From contig NW_024105087.1 of the NCBI RefSeq assembly GCF_003945595.2, positions 2,361,001 through 2,425,000 on the forward strand: DNA of 64,000 nucleotides, read 5' to 3'. Within the stretch, counting starts at the first letter, position 1. Each line of letters starts with the position of its first letter. The DNA is from Pipra filicauda (lineage: Eukaryota > Chordata > Aves > Passeriformes > Pipridae). The notes beneath the pieces were generated by a model. The model did no database searches and had not been told where the DNA came from. It saw only the letters and a program-made list of their open reading frames with translations. Both the position numbers and the translations under genes were made by a program. Below, piece after piece: positions 39,396 through 51,400 of the stretch.

Positions 39396-40500
39396 GAAGG
39401 TAGCACCAGTGATCTAGGATCTGGCAATGAGACTCTGGACTTCGAGATTTGTCCCTCTTTGAAACAGCTCCTGTATGCTGAAAATTCCATCTGGAAGCAG
39501 CTGTTTAACAGCTTTACAAACAATGTGAATTCAAAGGATTCTCCTGACCTTGCATGATGACAGATGAGCTCAATGTTAGCGACATCACTCAGAGATGAAA
39601 GACAAAGGGAAGATTTTTCTCAAAATCATCCATGCAAGTTTTTTCCTAAAGAACGTTTCCCTTCTTTGACTACCTAATCTCTGAAACCTTGATGGTAACG
39701 GCTTAAATTCATTTTCTCTAGAAGGCAGTGACTGTTCTTAAGTAATGGAAAAAAATCAGACTGTTAGGTCATTGCCATACTGATTGCATGTAAAGTTATT
39801 AGTATTTCTTTGGCAGGGAGTTGGGTTTTTTTTGGTTTAATCTGGTAGCAGTTTAAGAAAGTCTCCAGGTGATGAACATCAGTTTTATGCAGCAGACATG
39901 AAGGTCAGAGTTTGCCATTTCACCTAGGAATAACCTAGGAAGAGTGCTGGATCACAACCCTGGACTGATCCTGCTTCCCAGCTCCCCTTTTCACTCATTC
40001 CTGGAACACTCCCTGAATGCCTCAGAAATTAATTTCCTTGCTTGCTTCACAAATTCCCTTATGGGAATAAGGGCCTTACAGGGCCATGGTGCCATCCCGT
40101 GCATTTCGTATTTTTGGTTTGGACCAACTTTATTTTTTATCAACTTGAATTTGTAGCCCTTGGTGTTTTCACATTCTGCTAGCGTAGAAAAAGATAAGGA
40201 AATAGTGAACCCATTGTGTATATACCTTGATTTTATATAAATTAATTTATTGCTAGAAGAGGTGCCAGGACTGGCAGTCATGGCATCTGAAGTTCTTCAT
40301 TCACCCACAGAGCAAGTGATAAAAAGATTAAATGCTCTGCAATAACGAAGTGCAAGCTCCCCCTAAACACCACTCCATTTGGTCTCAGTATTGGACCAAA
40401 TGGAAGAAACAGATCATAACATGAATGAGAGCTAAGAATAACCAGTAGAAATGTCAAGAGACACAGTTTGAGTATAAATCACTTAATTTACCTTACAAGG

Positions 40501-40905
40501 AATCACAGAACAAGGAATGGTTTGGGTTGGAAGGGACCTTAAAAACTATTTAGTTCCAACCCCCTGCCATGAACAGGGACACCTTCCACTGGACCAGGCT
40601 GCTCAAAGCCCCATCCAGCCTGTCACTGAACTCTTCCAGGGATGGGAAATCCACAACTTCTCTGGGCAAACTGTTCCAGTGCCTCACCACCCCTCACAAT
40701 AAAGAATTTCTTCCTAAGATCTAATCTAACTTCACCCTCTTTCAGTTTAAAGCCATTTCCCCTTGTCCTATCACTACCTGCCCTTGTAAAAAGTCCCTTT
40801 CCAGCTCTCTTTTATCTCCCTTTAGGTACTAGAAGGTGCTGTAAGGTCTCTCTGAAGCCTTGTCTTCTCCAGACTGAACAACCCCAACTCTTTCAGCCCG
40901 TCAGA
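40501..40905 (-). mobile_element. CR1 LINE 3' region, antisense, about 400 bp
   Basis: This is the longest CR1 copy in the window. On the + strand it starts at the element's 3' tail (AATCACAGAACAAGGAATGG), then GGTTGGAAGGGACCTTAAAA, CCCTGCCATGAACAGGGACA, CTTCCACTGGACCAGGCTGC, CTGTTCCAGTGCCTCACCAC, CCATTTCCCCTTGTCCTATC and TTCTCCAGACTGAACAACCC. This is the well-known antisense order of avian CR1. It fades after about 40902 (TTTCAGCCCGTC), so it is 5'-truncated. The few clear mismatches make it one of the younger copies here. The plus frames at 40517-40702 and 40642-40974 are shadows of it. No reverse-transcriptase or endonuclease coding sequence is included. Confidence 0.96.
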
Positions 40906-43900
40906 AGAGCACAAGCGCAATTTCTAGAATTGCTGAAGATTTGTCAACCGAGCATTGAATTTAACTCTCTTTAAAACACCAATAAGGACTAAAAAAAATC
41001 TCCTGTGAGATAGGAGAACAAACAAAACCTAGAAAGCAGGAAAAAATAAACAAAGAAATTAACAAAGACAGACAATCTAGTGGTCTGTCTGCAGTGATTG
41101 TTGACAAAATAATACCTCAGATAATGAAGCCTTTTGCAGAAACAAGCTGAAACTTCTATGCCTTTTGACATAAGAAGTCGAGAATCCTCTGGAGCAGTTT
41201 CTCATAGTTATCATTCTGCTCTGCATTTCACTTGCTGCCATTTGGTCCACAGAAACCACCCACTGAACATTTGCCTTCTAAGTGCACCACCTTCTCCTAT
41301 GTAGCATGAGTGACTTCTTGGGTTTCTCTCAATTCACCACAGACAGCTTCCGAAATCTCCAAGTTGTGAACAATTTCTTTCTTTTTTTTTTTTTTTTTTT
41401 TTTTTGAGGAATTGCTGCAACATCTTATGCTCAAACCAGCAACCTCGAAAGGAAAGAACTGCTGGCTTGGGTTACCCAAGCAAGACCAGACCGAGACCGA
41501 ACACAATGGTCATGGGCAAATGCTCAGAATATGCTTGACCTCTATGCAATCCATTGCAAAGCTCCAGACACTCACTACCCCAGATTTTATTTTAAAAGCG
41601 CCTTTTTTTTATGTATTTAATTCAGTGTGTGCAAAACACTGGAGAATTATACAGGGTTACTACTTACCGCATTTCAGTAAAATCTTTGACTCTCTGAAAG
41701 GTTTTCTCAGTCGCCTAAGACCAGTCATTTCTTTGTATGAAGGTTGCTGTATTTTATATTCAGTATTTCTATTATTAGTCTCCCAGTCAGTTTCCTTGCA
41801 TCTGGCTGGCAGTTATTATTGCATTATTTGATAAATCACTCATAAATTCTTTGCATTTTTTATGTTCCCTTTCCAGCATAAAAACATTTGTTGCTGAATT
41901 TAGAGATATAAAGATCAGAGATTCCACATGAAAAAAATTACAGGCATGTATTTCTGCCATTCTTAGGAACATAGCTGCTAAATATTTCTTTATTGAATTC
42001 TAGTGGAAGTTGGTTTTTATTTTTGAAAAGAAAGTCCTTTCTGCCCATGCCTGCTGTTTGGATTATTGTTTGAGAGAGCTTGCGGACCACACTAACTTCA
42101 ATATAGTTTGGATGAATTCATAGCACTGAATATTCATACGGCGTATGATACAGACACTGAACCCAATTTAGTAAATGAATACTTGTAATTTCACCAAAGC
42201 CCCTCTGAGAGATTATTATGCAGATTTATGAAGGAATATTGCTGAAGCAATTCTTGGCTGTGTTTTCAGTCACTGAGGACTTAAAGTATGTAAACCTAAA
42301 ATAATTTCAGACTTATTTACTGTCATTGCTTTCATCTTCTGAACCTTTCTGACATTATTTCTCTCACTGGTTTGTATCCAGAATCCCCTCTGCTATTCTT
42401 GCCCTTGAGTAAAGAGCCAGTGTCAGAACACCTACAAGTGTTGCCAAGTTACTCCCAACAATATCCTTGCTGCCATAATGCCAGCAATCTGTTCTAATCC
42501 TACTGCTGCAAAACTGCATTATAGGCAGAGGGTTTATGGACATGGTCATGTGGGCTAGTATCACTCACCTGGAAATACAGACACCAACACACAACCAGAT
42601 TGTGAGCAGACTCTCACACCTCTTCTGTATGACGATTACCTCACTATTTTGGGACCACTGGTCTTGTAAAAGAAGGAATAATCAGGCCAAGGAAAGATGG
42701 AGATAGTTGACCCAATAGTATAATACAGTTCTTTAAAATTCAGCAAGTGTGCTATAAGTTGTTCTCTGAGTTACTGATGTTATAGGTAGTATCTTATTTA
42801 GTGTCACTGACCTGTGTACTTTTGCAGCTGCCTCCCATACCCACCGTAACACCTTCAACTTCATCCCTCTGTGTGTCAGAAAGAAAACTCGTTGCTACTT
42901 GCTGAATGTCGCTTAAAATAACACTCTATTCTCTGACACTGCTACTGAAAATAATAATTAAAACAATTAGATCATTATCCTTCTAGTCAATATTACCTCT
43001 CCTGCCCCACTCATTAAGGGAATTAGTCACCCCTGGACTATCTTAGTTTGCTAGTGGGCACGGAGATCCTGAATCCTTATTCATATTGCATCATTTGTTC
43101 CTCAGCAATTGGAGTCCTACCTCACACAAGATGAGATAAAACATGGGCAAAGTCTTTGAGATGTGTCCTACATGCTTCAGAAGGCTACAGCAACAGTTAA
43201 ATTTTAGCATACTGTAAATACCACGGTTCTTCTCGGTTACATCTCTTGGTATACAGTATAGTAACATATGCTACATGGAAGTGAATTGTAAAGGCCAACT
43301 TCTGCTCTTGGATTCAGATCTCCCTGACTTCAGTGAGACTGAAAAGCAAGGGAGCCTGGTGACACCTGCAAACAGCAAGTAACCATGGCAAAGTCTCCAT
43401 GGGGGAGTTCAGGGAAAGATCGGGAGAGAATTCCTGAAGGTTTCTCGTGCTTCCCATAAATTGTCATCCTGTGTCTCATTTCAGCCATGTTTTGTGTGGT
43501 GAAGATGCACATGTACATCTTGAACTCCTTTCACAAATTAATATATATTAGAGTAAGGCAAGTGAAGCCTATGGCCAAAAAGCTAGAAAATCTGCATGTC
43601 AGAGAGAAAGAAGAGAACTGCAGATAGATGAGGATTGGAAATGCACCTATTTTCCTTTTTTTTTTTTTTTACTAAACAATAGTTTATGAATTTATTTCAA
43701 AATGCTTTCCACTTTCATCCTTCCCCATTTTATTCTTGCATTTCTTATCTTTTTTCCCGGATTCTCTTTCTGTTTTCATTTCTTCATTCCCTGATCCTCT
43801 GTATTTTTCTCCTTGTTCCTCTGTGCTTGATTGACTGTCAAGTTAGATATGGGAAGAGGGAACTATCTTTGAAAATGTCAAAGAGTAACTGCGAAAAGGC

Positions 43901-45397
43901 ACATATTTGCACACTTTACAGGAAACATGTTCAACTCTACACAGATAGAATCCAAGATAGTGAGTTACCGAAAAGGAATTAAAGAAATCATTCTCCTTTC
44001 TATTCTGCAATCACTAGGCTATTACTAGCGCTAGTAAAGCATGAGGTGATTGAAACTTAAGGATGGGTCCAGTCACTCAGCACTTTGTGAATGAAAATAA
44101 CAAAATTCAAGTTGCAATTTTTGGAGGGTGAGTCATGGCTGTAATTGACTCAACTAGACCAATAAATAGCACGTGGCTTAAGGAAGATTTTTCTCATTGT
44201 CAGAAAATTCCCCTTCACTTGTTGCACCCCTTCAATAGTAGCCATAAGCATCACAAGGGTTGGAAGGTTTGAGAGGAGCTTTTCTGAGGTGCTGCTGGGC
44301 ATCTATTGCCTTTAAACAGAATCAGTCAAAACCCCATGAATGGCAAATAAGTGGCAGTATATTTAACATCTTAATGCCAGGAAGTGACAATGTTGTTCCA
44401 CAAAACATCAACCCAATCTTCTGTCGAGAACCCTTTCCAACATGCATCTCAAATACAAAACCAAACCTTGCAATACTTGAAGATGGAACCAACTCTGCCT
44501 GACTCACAATCAGCTTTGCTTGAAGATCATTATTTAGGGGTGCTATTAAGAAGGAGTTTGAGGTGGTTCTTTCGGACATCACCAGTAACCCAGCTGCCAG
44601 CTGCAGATGCCAGACACCATTTTCATCATTGGGAAACCTGGATGTGGTAGGCAGAGATTATTCTAAAGCATGTAAAGAATATCAATAGAGTATCAATATA
44701 TTTTATCTATCTTTATAATGCACTATTTTCATAAAGGGTAATGAAACTTTTTAAATACAGTAGTCCCAAGTAGTAATGGCAAGGTTGTATGTTATTCTTT
44801 TATTTATAGTAAAGGTCATTCTTTAGGGGTGCCAACCTTTTAACTCCCAATACAATCTGCTTTCCTGCAGCTCTTCTAACAGACTGTGGATATTTTTGAC
44901 AATTTCTTCTGCTCCTCTAGAAAAAGAAAGTAGAAGAAAGTATTAAGCTTATATACTGACTGAAAATTTGAGGAGATATTAACTCTTATTTGACATTATT
45001 CTTGGCTCGCTCATCAAGTTACATTGGAGTCAGGACAGTCCACACAGTCATAAGGCAGCACTCTGCTGCCTCCATCATCTTTCAGCCAGTCAAATGGCTT
45101 CACTGTATGTGGTTTCTGACCTAGGCCAGAACTGAACTAGATGAGAGGTCTTACAGCTGCAGTATACCAACAGCCAGCTACACCAGCCATGCTTCCCAGA
45201 GAACGTGCTCATAATACAAGGCATTGTCCAAGTTCTACTGACTCTGAGGAAGACTGGTATACTCTAACTCTGGAACCACTTCTTGCTTCAGCAAAGAATA
45301 AAGGAAAACTGTTAATAATGTTCTGAGAGTGAAAGCTACATTTTTGCTCGAATATGTACACAATAGGAGACAGCAAAGGAGGAAAATCCAGATACAG
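40906..45397. other. Unique noncoding DNA, no gene recognised
   Basis: No recognised exon or transposon. It includes the T24 run at 41382-41405 and a pyrimidine-rich segment at about 43651-43835 with a T15 run at 43656-43670. The 139-codon plus frame at 41412-41831 has no domain I recognise and begins just after the T24 run. Confidence 0.55.
41382..41405. repeat. T24 homopolymer
   Basis: Twenty-four consecutive T, preceded by TTTCTTTC, make this the longest mononucleotide run in the window. No retroposon body or flanking duplication was found beside it. Confidence 0.9.
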
Positions 45398-45448
45398 TAC
45401 CTTTGCAATAACTACCTATCACATACCTTTGCATAACTACCTACCACA
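45398..45448 (+). repeat. Tandem duplication, 26/25 bp
   Basis: A unit starting TACCTTTGCAATAACTACCT (45398-45423) is followed at once by a copy (45424-45448) lacking one A and with one T-to-C change. Two near-identical adjacent copies point to a fairly recent replication-slippage duplication. Confidence 0.88.
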
Positions 45449-48400
45449 GAATGTCCCCAGTAACTCACCCAGCCCAACGTAGTAAGCCCCTTAAAGAAAA
45501 AAAAAACAGGGGAGCATCCAAAGTTTACTTTCCTTATAACATTCATTTTAATTCAGTGATCTCCTTAATTTCAGAGTTCTTTTATTCACCAAAACAGAAC
45601 AGTTTTCCTTCTCTTCAGTCAAGGCCAATCTTTTTAATTTGTACATAAAGCTCTACTCTATCATCTGACATATAGCTTTTCACTAGACAGCATTCAAAGC
45701 ATGTACTATTTCAGGTAGTTATAGTAATTACAAACCATAGAACATCAGCTGTACTTTTAATTTGAAGAAGGTGCTTCTATAATAAAGACAGGAGCTAGAA
45801 TATAACAAGTAACTTCTTTTTTAAAATAAAAATTCTTTGAGATTTAAAAACCAAGTCTGCGGCATCTTAAACAAAATCTGTTACTGTGGGTTTCTTGGCT
45901 GTGTTTGTATATAAATGTAGTTTTCCTTTTGTTCAAGTGACCAAAAAATTGGATGCAAGTATACTTTTATACACAAAAGGTGCAGTCAGAATCTTGTCTG
46001 GGTTGTATAATACACCCTTGAGGTTTGCTTCAAGCTCTAACTGAGGTTTTTCAAAACCTCTTCCTTCTGTTTGTACAAATTTTCTCTCACAAATAGCATG
46101 CTTCCTAGTGGAAACACACAGGGCTCTAGAGCATGCAAGCCTGACACTTGCTCCTCTCCATAAAAACTTTAGAGTGTAGAAAAATAAATCAGTTACTCAA
46201 GAATTTCTGAAAAGTGGGGAAAGTGATGTTGTACAGCTGCAGGAAATTCATTTTGTAATCTGAATAGCTGCTCAAGATTTTTTAATAACAACCACCTAGT
46301 TTTAATGGGGACATTTTCATATTGCTCATTCTGTATCCTGAATACCCATCTGATACTTTGTTAGAAGTACTTTCAATATCATTTAAATGAAGCAGAACTA
46401 TTCATTTTCCTTCTTTTCCACCTCAACAAGATTTGCCTTTTTTGACTCTGAAAAGCCCATACCCGTCTGCTTGTCAGTGCTCTCAAAACACTGTGGGAAG
46501 ATATTCAGTAAATCCCAAATACACCTTACTACCCCGCTAATGCCATCCATCATCATTCTCTCTCTGATATCAATCTCCTCCTGTCCCTGTTTGCACTTGG
46601 TACCAGAAGGAGCTTTGAGAAGGTGACCCACATGACTCCTATCTTAAGTTATCTGCTGTGGTCCCAGAAGTGATTCATGATCATATCAAATCTATCTCCC
46701 TGGTGCTGTTTTGTCCTTAAGGCTCCGGCAATTGCAGAGACTGACTAGAGACTCCAATCAACCATCTGGTGTCTGCCAACTGGAGTGTCTAGTCAGGTTA
46801 CACTGAATGCAAAGAGAAATGTGCTTTGTATTTGGATCCTTAATACGCTCATCTCTTCCCACGGGCCAAGCAGAATATTAAGCAGTTGATACTCTGAAAG
46901 GCTGGGATGGCAGCAAAAGAAAACCTTAGATTTAAAAGGAAAATTTAAAGTCAGATTTAAAGCTTGACTGCATGGAAGCACTCGTATAACGCATGCAGCA
47001 GCTCTGTACTGGCAAAGGATAGATTTATTAAGTGATGGGATGTTTTCCATCAGTTCCTTCTACAATGCTGTTTTTTTAATCGTAATCTGCCTATTTATAT
47101 GTGATTACAATGCTGTTAAGGGAGCTCATTTTTTACTTTAAACTCCACTTGTCCTCTAAATAAAAAAAAAAGGAAATACTAGAAATCTGAAAAACTCATT
47201 ATATTCCTTTTGCCAAATATTTTTCAGACCAGGTTGCATCAATCTTTGCATAGACTGTTTTACTCTGTGTATTTTGAGATGAGCCTTCCCTTCTAGATCT
47301 CTCCATTTTCCTTTCTCCCCTCCCAAGGATACCACACAACTGGAAATACGAATGCTTTGGCCAGGCCTGGTCTTACCACATTACTGTCACGTGAAAAGTC
47401 CTATTAGTTATAAGCCCTTAATAATAAGCTTCTTACTCAGCTGGTTTCCTTCTCTCATGACAAGTTTTATCGCGGGCTTGCACAATCACAGCAGCCAAGT
47501 GCCTGAAGTGGTCATTTGGGGAATTATTTTTCAAAGGTGGCAACACTATCTGCCTGGGCACTATGTGCCTCTAGGCAGAGGGCACCAAGGACATGTCCTC
47601 CATGACATGTTGGCACCTCAGTGTCCCATCCTTGAGCACCAGAAGCAGTCACTGTGGCCCTAAAGAGCGATTTTCATAACACCACTCAGTCCTGAGTTAT
47701 GTGCATCAGCTGTTCACAGGCTGATTTGATGGGTAATATCACCCATGGTTTTGAAGTTGGCCAGGAAAGTGCTGTGGGATTTTCATAATTCTCAGTGATT
47801 TCAATAGGAACCATAAACTGGCACTAAATTCACTATTTTGTTTCTACAAACTAAAAGAGCAGATACAGGGCAGTTGCCCTGCAGGAGACAGTGAGTTGGT
47901 CATGAACGCATCTGAATTAAATCAGAGGGAAAGCCAGGCTGGCCACAGCAGTGTTGGTCAGCCTGTGTGGAATGATGTCAGTGTCTGTCAGGGTTCCTCT
48001 TCACCTCTACCCCCATTATCCCCTTTCCTGGGGGACAGTAGAGCAACAGGGGAGCTTCTGACTCTGGGGGGTTTTCCCTGCATGCCTACCCACTTTTCAG
48101 CTTCCCAGGGCTAGGGCTGAGTCCTGTCCTTCAATCCAGCTTGATGACCAGAATTTGGGCATTAAGATGGTAGGCTCTGATAAGTAGCCAAAGTTTAAAC
48201 ACTTGCTTAAACTGGTACAGAGCAAGGATTTGAGCCTGAAGTTCCCAAGTCTCAGGGGAGCACCTCACTTACCTGCCCGTTCTCCATTCTGCCTCCCTCC
48301 CCGCCTCCAGCTGAGATCCAAAATTTCATCCAACACCTGGCAAGCTTTCCCAGTCAGAGTGTTGTTGAGATTTGGTTTGAAAAATGTGCTTTCCATCAGA

Positions 48401-51400
48401 AGCTGGATTTTTATACAATTACCTAGCCAGTCCTACTCAGGTTTAAGACCATGGTTAAAGCTCAGGTTCCTGTTTATATCTGTTCTTAAAGATTTATTAA
48501 TCAGTTTTTCCTTTTGCATTCCTCAAATAAGGAGTATCTCTGCCTGTCAGAGGGAATGTAGTCCAGTGGATGCACAAATGGAACAAGAATAAACAATTTC
48601 TGATCAAAATACGAAAGCGAAACAGAGCAATTTGCTCTTCCATGTGATACCATATAAATTCTCCTTTAGGACTTACAGATACGGAAGGAGGCTAGAGTTT
48701 TGGATTGATCCACATTTTGGTTACTCAGTTTGCCTGTCTCTTTTAAGGAAAAATGCCTGCAGCAAAGTCTGGTTAGAAAAAAAGAAATGAACTATGATTT
48801 TTAACTGAGCATGAAAAATCATAAGAAATCAAGCCCTTAACTTCTGAAAGCAAGCTCCTTAACATTAGCATGTTGAGATCATTTGAGCAGACTCTTCATT
48901 TGCTCAGTTTTAACCAGGGCTGTCCATGCGTTACACACTTCCAGAGCACAGCTTTGTCTAAAAGCAAACCCCCAAAACAACTACAATGGCAACAACAATA
49001 AATCCTGGGGAGGCAGTTCAGACTATATTTACTATATACCATCTGCACCGAGCCCAGAGAGACATAATGTTCCACATTCCCTGTCTGTACTACAGAGAGC
49101 TTTTCTGATGTGTAAACCATCATTTATCTTGTCTTTGATTCCCTTCATGTGACCTTTTTCAGAGTATGGCAGTATAACATCCTTGCTATGGCAGGCTCTG
49201 AGACCATTTGAGGACAGGCCTCATAAAGCCTGACTTTAACATTAATCGATCACTTTATTATGGAAGTAAATCAAAGCAGTTAAACTCAGGTCTTCGGGGA
49301 GTTGAAGGTCAAAGAGGGAAAAACAAACTTTATTCTGGGAAGAACACAGAAAAATTCTTTCAGCCCCATCCCTTTGTTCTTTGCCTTAAAGGCATGACAA
49401 AAGCACGTACTACATGCAACAGTTAGGGAAGCACGAAAGCAAATATACATTAATACACACAAAGTGTTTGCCTGCATCTCATTGTCTCTTTATCTCTATA
49501 TTCCAAGCAGTTTTGTAAAGCCCTTTCTTCGTATCCCAGAAAGCAGGGGCTGGAGAAGGGGGATGCTCAAGAAGAGAATACAGACGAACTCCCCTTCCTG
49601 GCAGTGCAGCTGGAGAAGGAGAGAAAAGGAGGAACAAGTTCTGCAGAGGAAGGCTCTAGCAGATCTGGTCTTCATTCATCATTGCCTCATGCTATATATA
49701 TGAGCATGTATATATATATATATATACTTCACTGATATATTTTGAGAAGTGCAGAAGGACCTCCACACCTGTGCGCACAGGGGTTGCAGTAGCACAAGTA
49801 CAACTTTAGGTCGGGGTGAACATATAAATGTTTTCAGAGAGAAAATTCAAATTGAAGAAGTTTTACAAATAAGAAAATCTGAAATTTCAGTCCTCCTCCC
49901 CTCTGCAAGGCTAGATAAACTGAAAGCCAACATTGCTTCTTCACAGAGGAAGAAGCCCAGAGGGGATATCACTCTCTGCCACAGCCAGGTTTCTCTGTGG
50001 TGCCCCAGACATGAGCGGCCTTTGTTCTTTATTACTGTAACACATCGTATCTTGGACTAAAACTGTAAGGCTTGAGAAAGTGCCACAAGACAGAGTGATA
50101 GGACCGTGTGAGAAGCAGAGCCAAGCAGAAAGTTGCTGCCTCACAGTGTGCCCAGCTGAAGGCGATGCTGATGCCCAGGACTTGCTCCTTCCCCGCCAGC
50201 TACAGTGCCTGAAGTGCTGCCCACATCCCCACAGCCTGTAGAAAACACCACCTCTGCTGGGCAAACACACATGAAACGCTGAAAAGTTGTGCCTTCCCAT
50301 GCTGGCAGTGGGACAGAGATGCAAGGATAGTTGCAGCGTTGAGGTTGTCCCCTGGGAGTGACAGAGAGCTGTCTGCCAGCCAAGGGCAGATGAGCAGACC
50401 TCAACATCACCCTGGACCAGTCTCTGATTTCTGTGCCTCAATTCTCCCTTGCTGAAACAAGGAATATCAAATGTTATTTTTCACTTGTTTTAACTATTGG
50501 AGGTTTTTCTGAGAAAAAAGTCAGCACTGACTTTGCCTTTAGCCTTGCATTCTTCCATCCCTGGGAACTGCAATTGAAGTGTTTCCTTGACCTGTTTTGC
50601 TTTTTGACTTACCTTGGATTTTTCAGGGCTTTACAAACACAGAGGCACACCCAAATGACACAGGAGGGTGTTGGTCAGTAATGAGCTTTCTAGTCAGGGG
50701 AACCTGCCAGTTGAATTTATTTCTTTGTAAGACACAGCCATTCTTTAAACACAGAAATTTGCTGACATAGTGAGTAATAAGAGTGCAAGCACTTATTGGG
50801 TCTTACTTACTGTATTTAATGTGTTGAAAAGAACACATGTGAAGACATTGTCCCTGTCCCAAAGTGTCCAAACTTTGAATGTAGACATGCAGTGGTACAG
50901 GATGGTAAAGCATCACTGGAAGAAGGTAGGGTTAGGAAAGGCAAAGGTTACAAGATAAGATGATGCCATTGATCAGCTATGGAATGTTCTCATCTTGGCA
51001 TCTCCATTGGAAACATAAGAAATTAGGTTATTTAAATGAGGTTAGAGTAACGGTTAACTCACAGGCAAGGTAACCACTTTGGAAAAATGTACATGTGGAG
51101 AAAGTATTCCCAGCTACTGGAAGCAAGACACAAGTGTTTATGTGTGAAATGACGAATAGACTATGGCAAGCAATACTGTGAATGGAGTGGGAAACACGAG
51201 TGAATTTATGATAGATCACAGACAGAAAAACAGGAAGAGATATATAGAATATATGTATCTATTATATCTATTAATGGAAGGCCAAGGAAGGAAAAAGAGC
51301 ACTGTCAGTTTGAAATATAATACATTTCAAGGAGTTATGTTTTCCTATTTTTAAGTGATTTCATTTTTTTTTTCTTTTATGCAGTGAATCATCTGAAAAG

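Larger units (their letters stand above)
32856..40500. other. Unique AT-rich noncoding DNA, no gene recognised
   Basis: No exon or transposon recognised. A short TA-rich microsatellite lies at 33107-33132 and a G/A-rich tract at 39358-39395. The 36.0-37.3 kb part is rich in TAATTA- and ATTAAT-type words and could hold enhancers; one cluster is listed separately. Frames on both strands are under 100 codons and overlap. Confidence 0.55.

Noticed and set aside
40642..40974. 110-codon plus-strand frame
   Set aside because: It is the antisense of the CR1 3' region, whose untranslated sequence often stays open by chance.
47770..47840. GTGGGATTTTCATAATTCTC ... TTTCAATAGGAACC, similar to an ancient amniote repeat motif
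   Set aside because: The similarity is a loose memory of a turtle/crocodile repeat and too short to support a family call.
49941..50441. Longest open frame in the window (166 codons, minus strand)
   Set aside because: It has no recognisable domain or signal. It lies in a GC-richer patch where stop codons are rarer, and another minus-strand frame overlaps it in a different phase.
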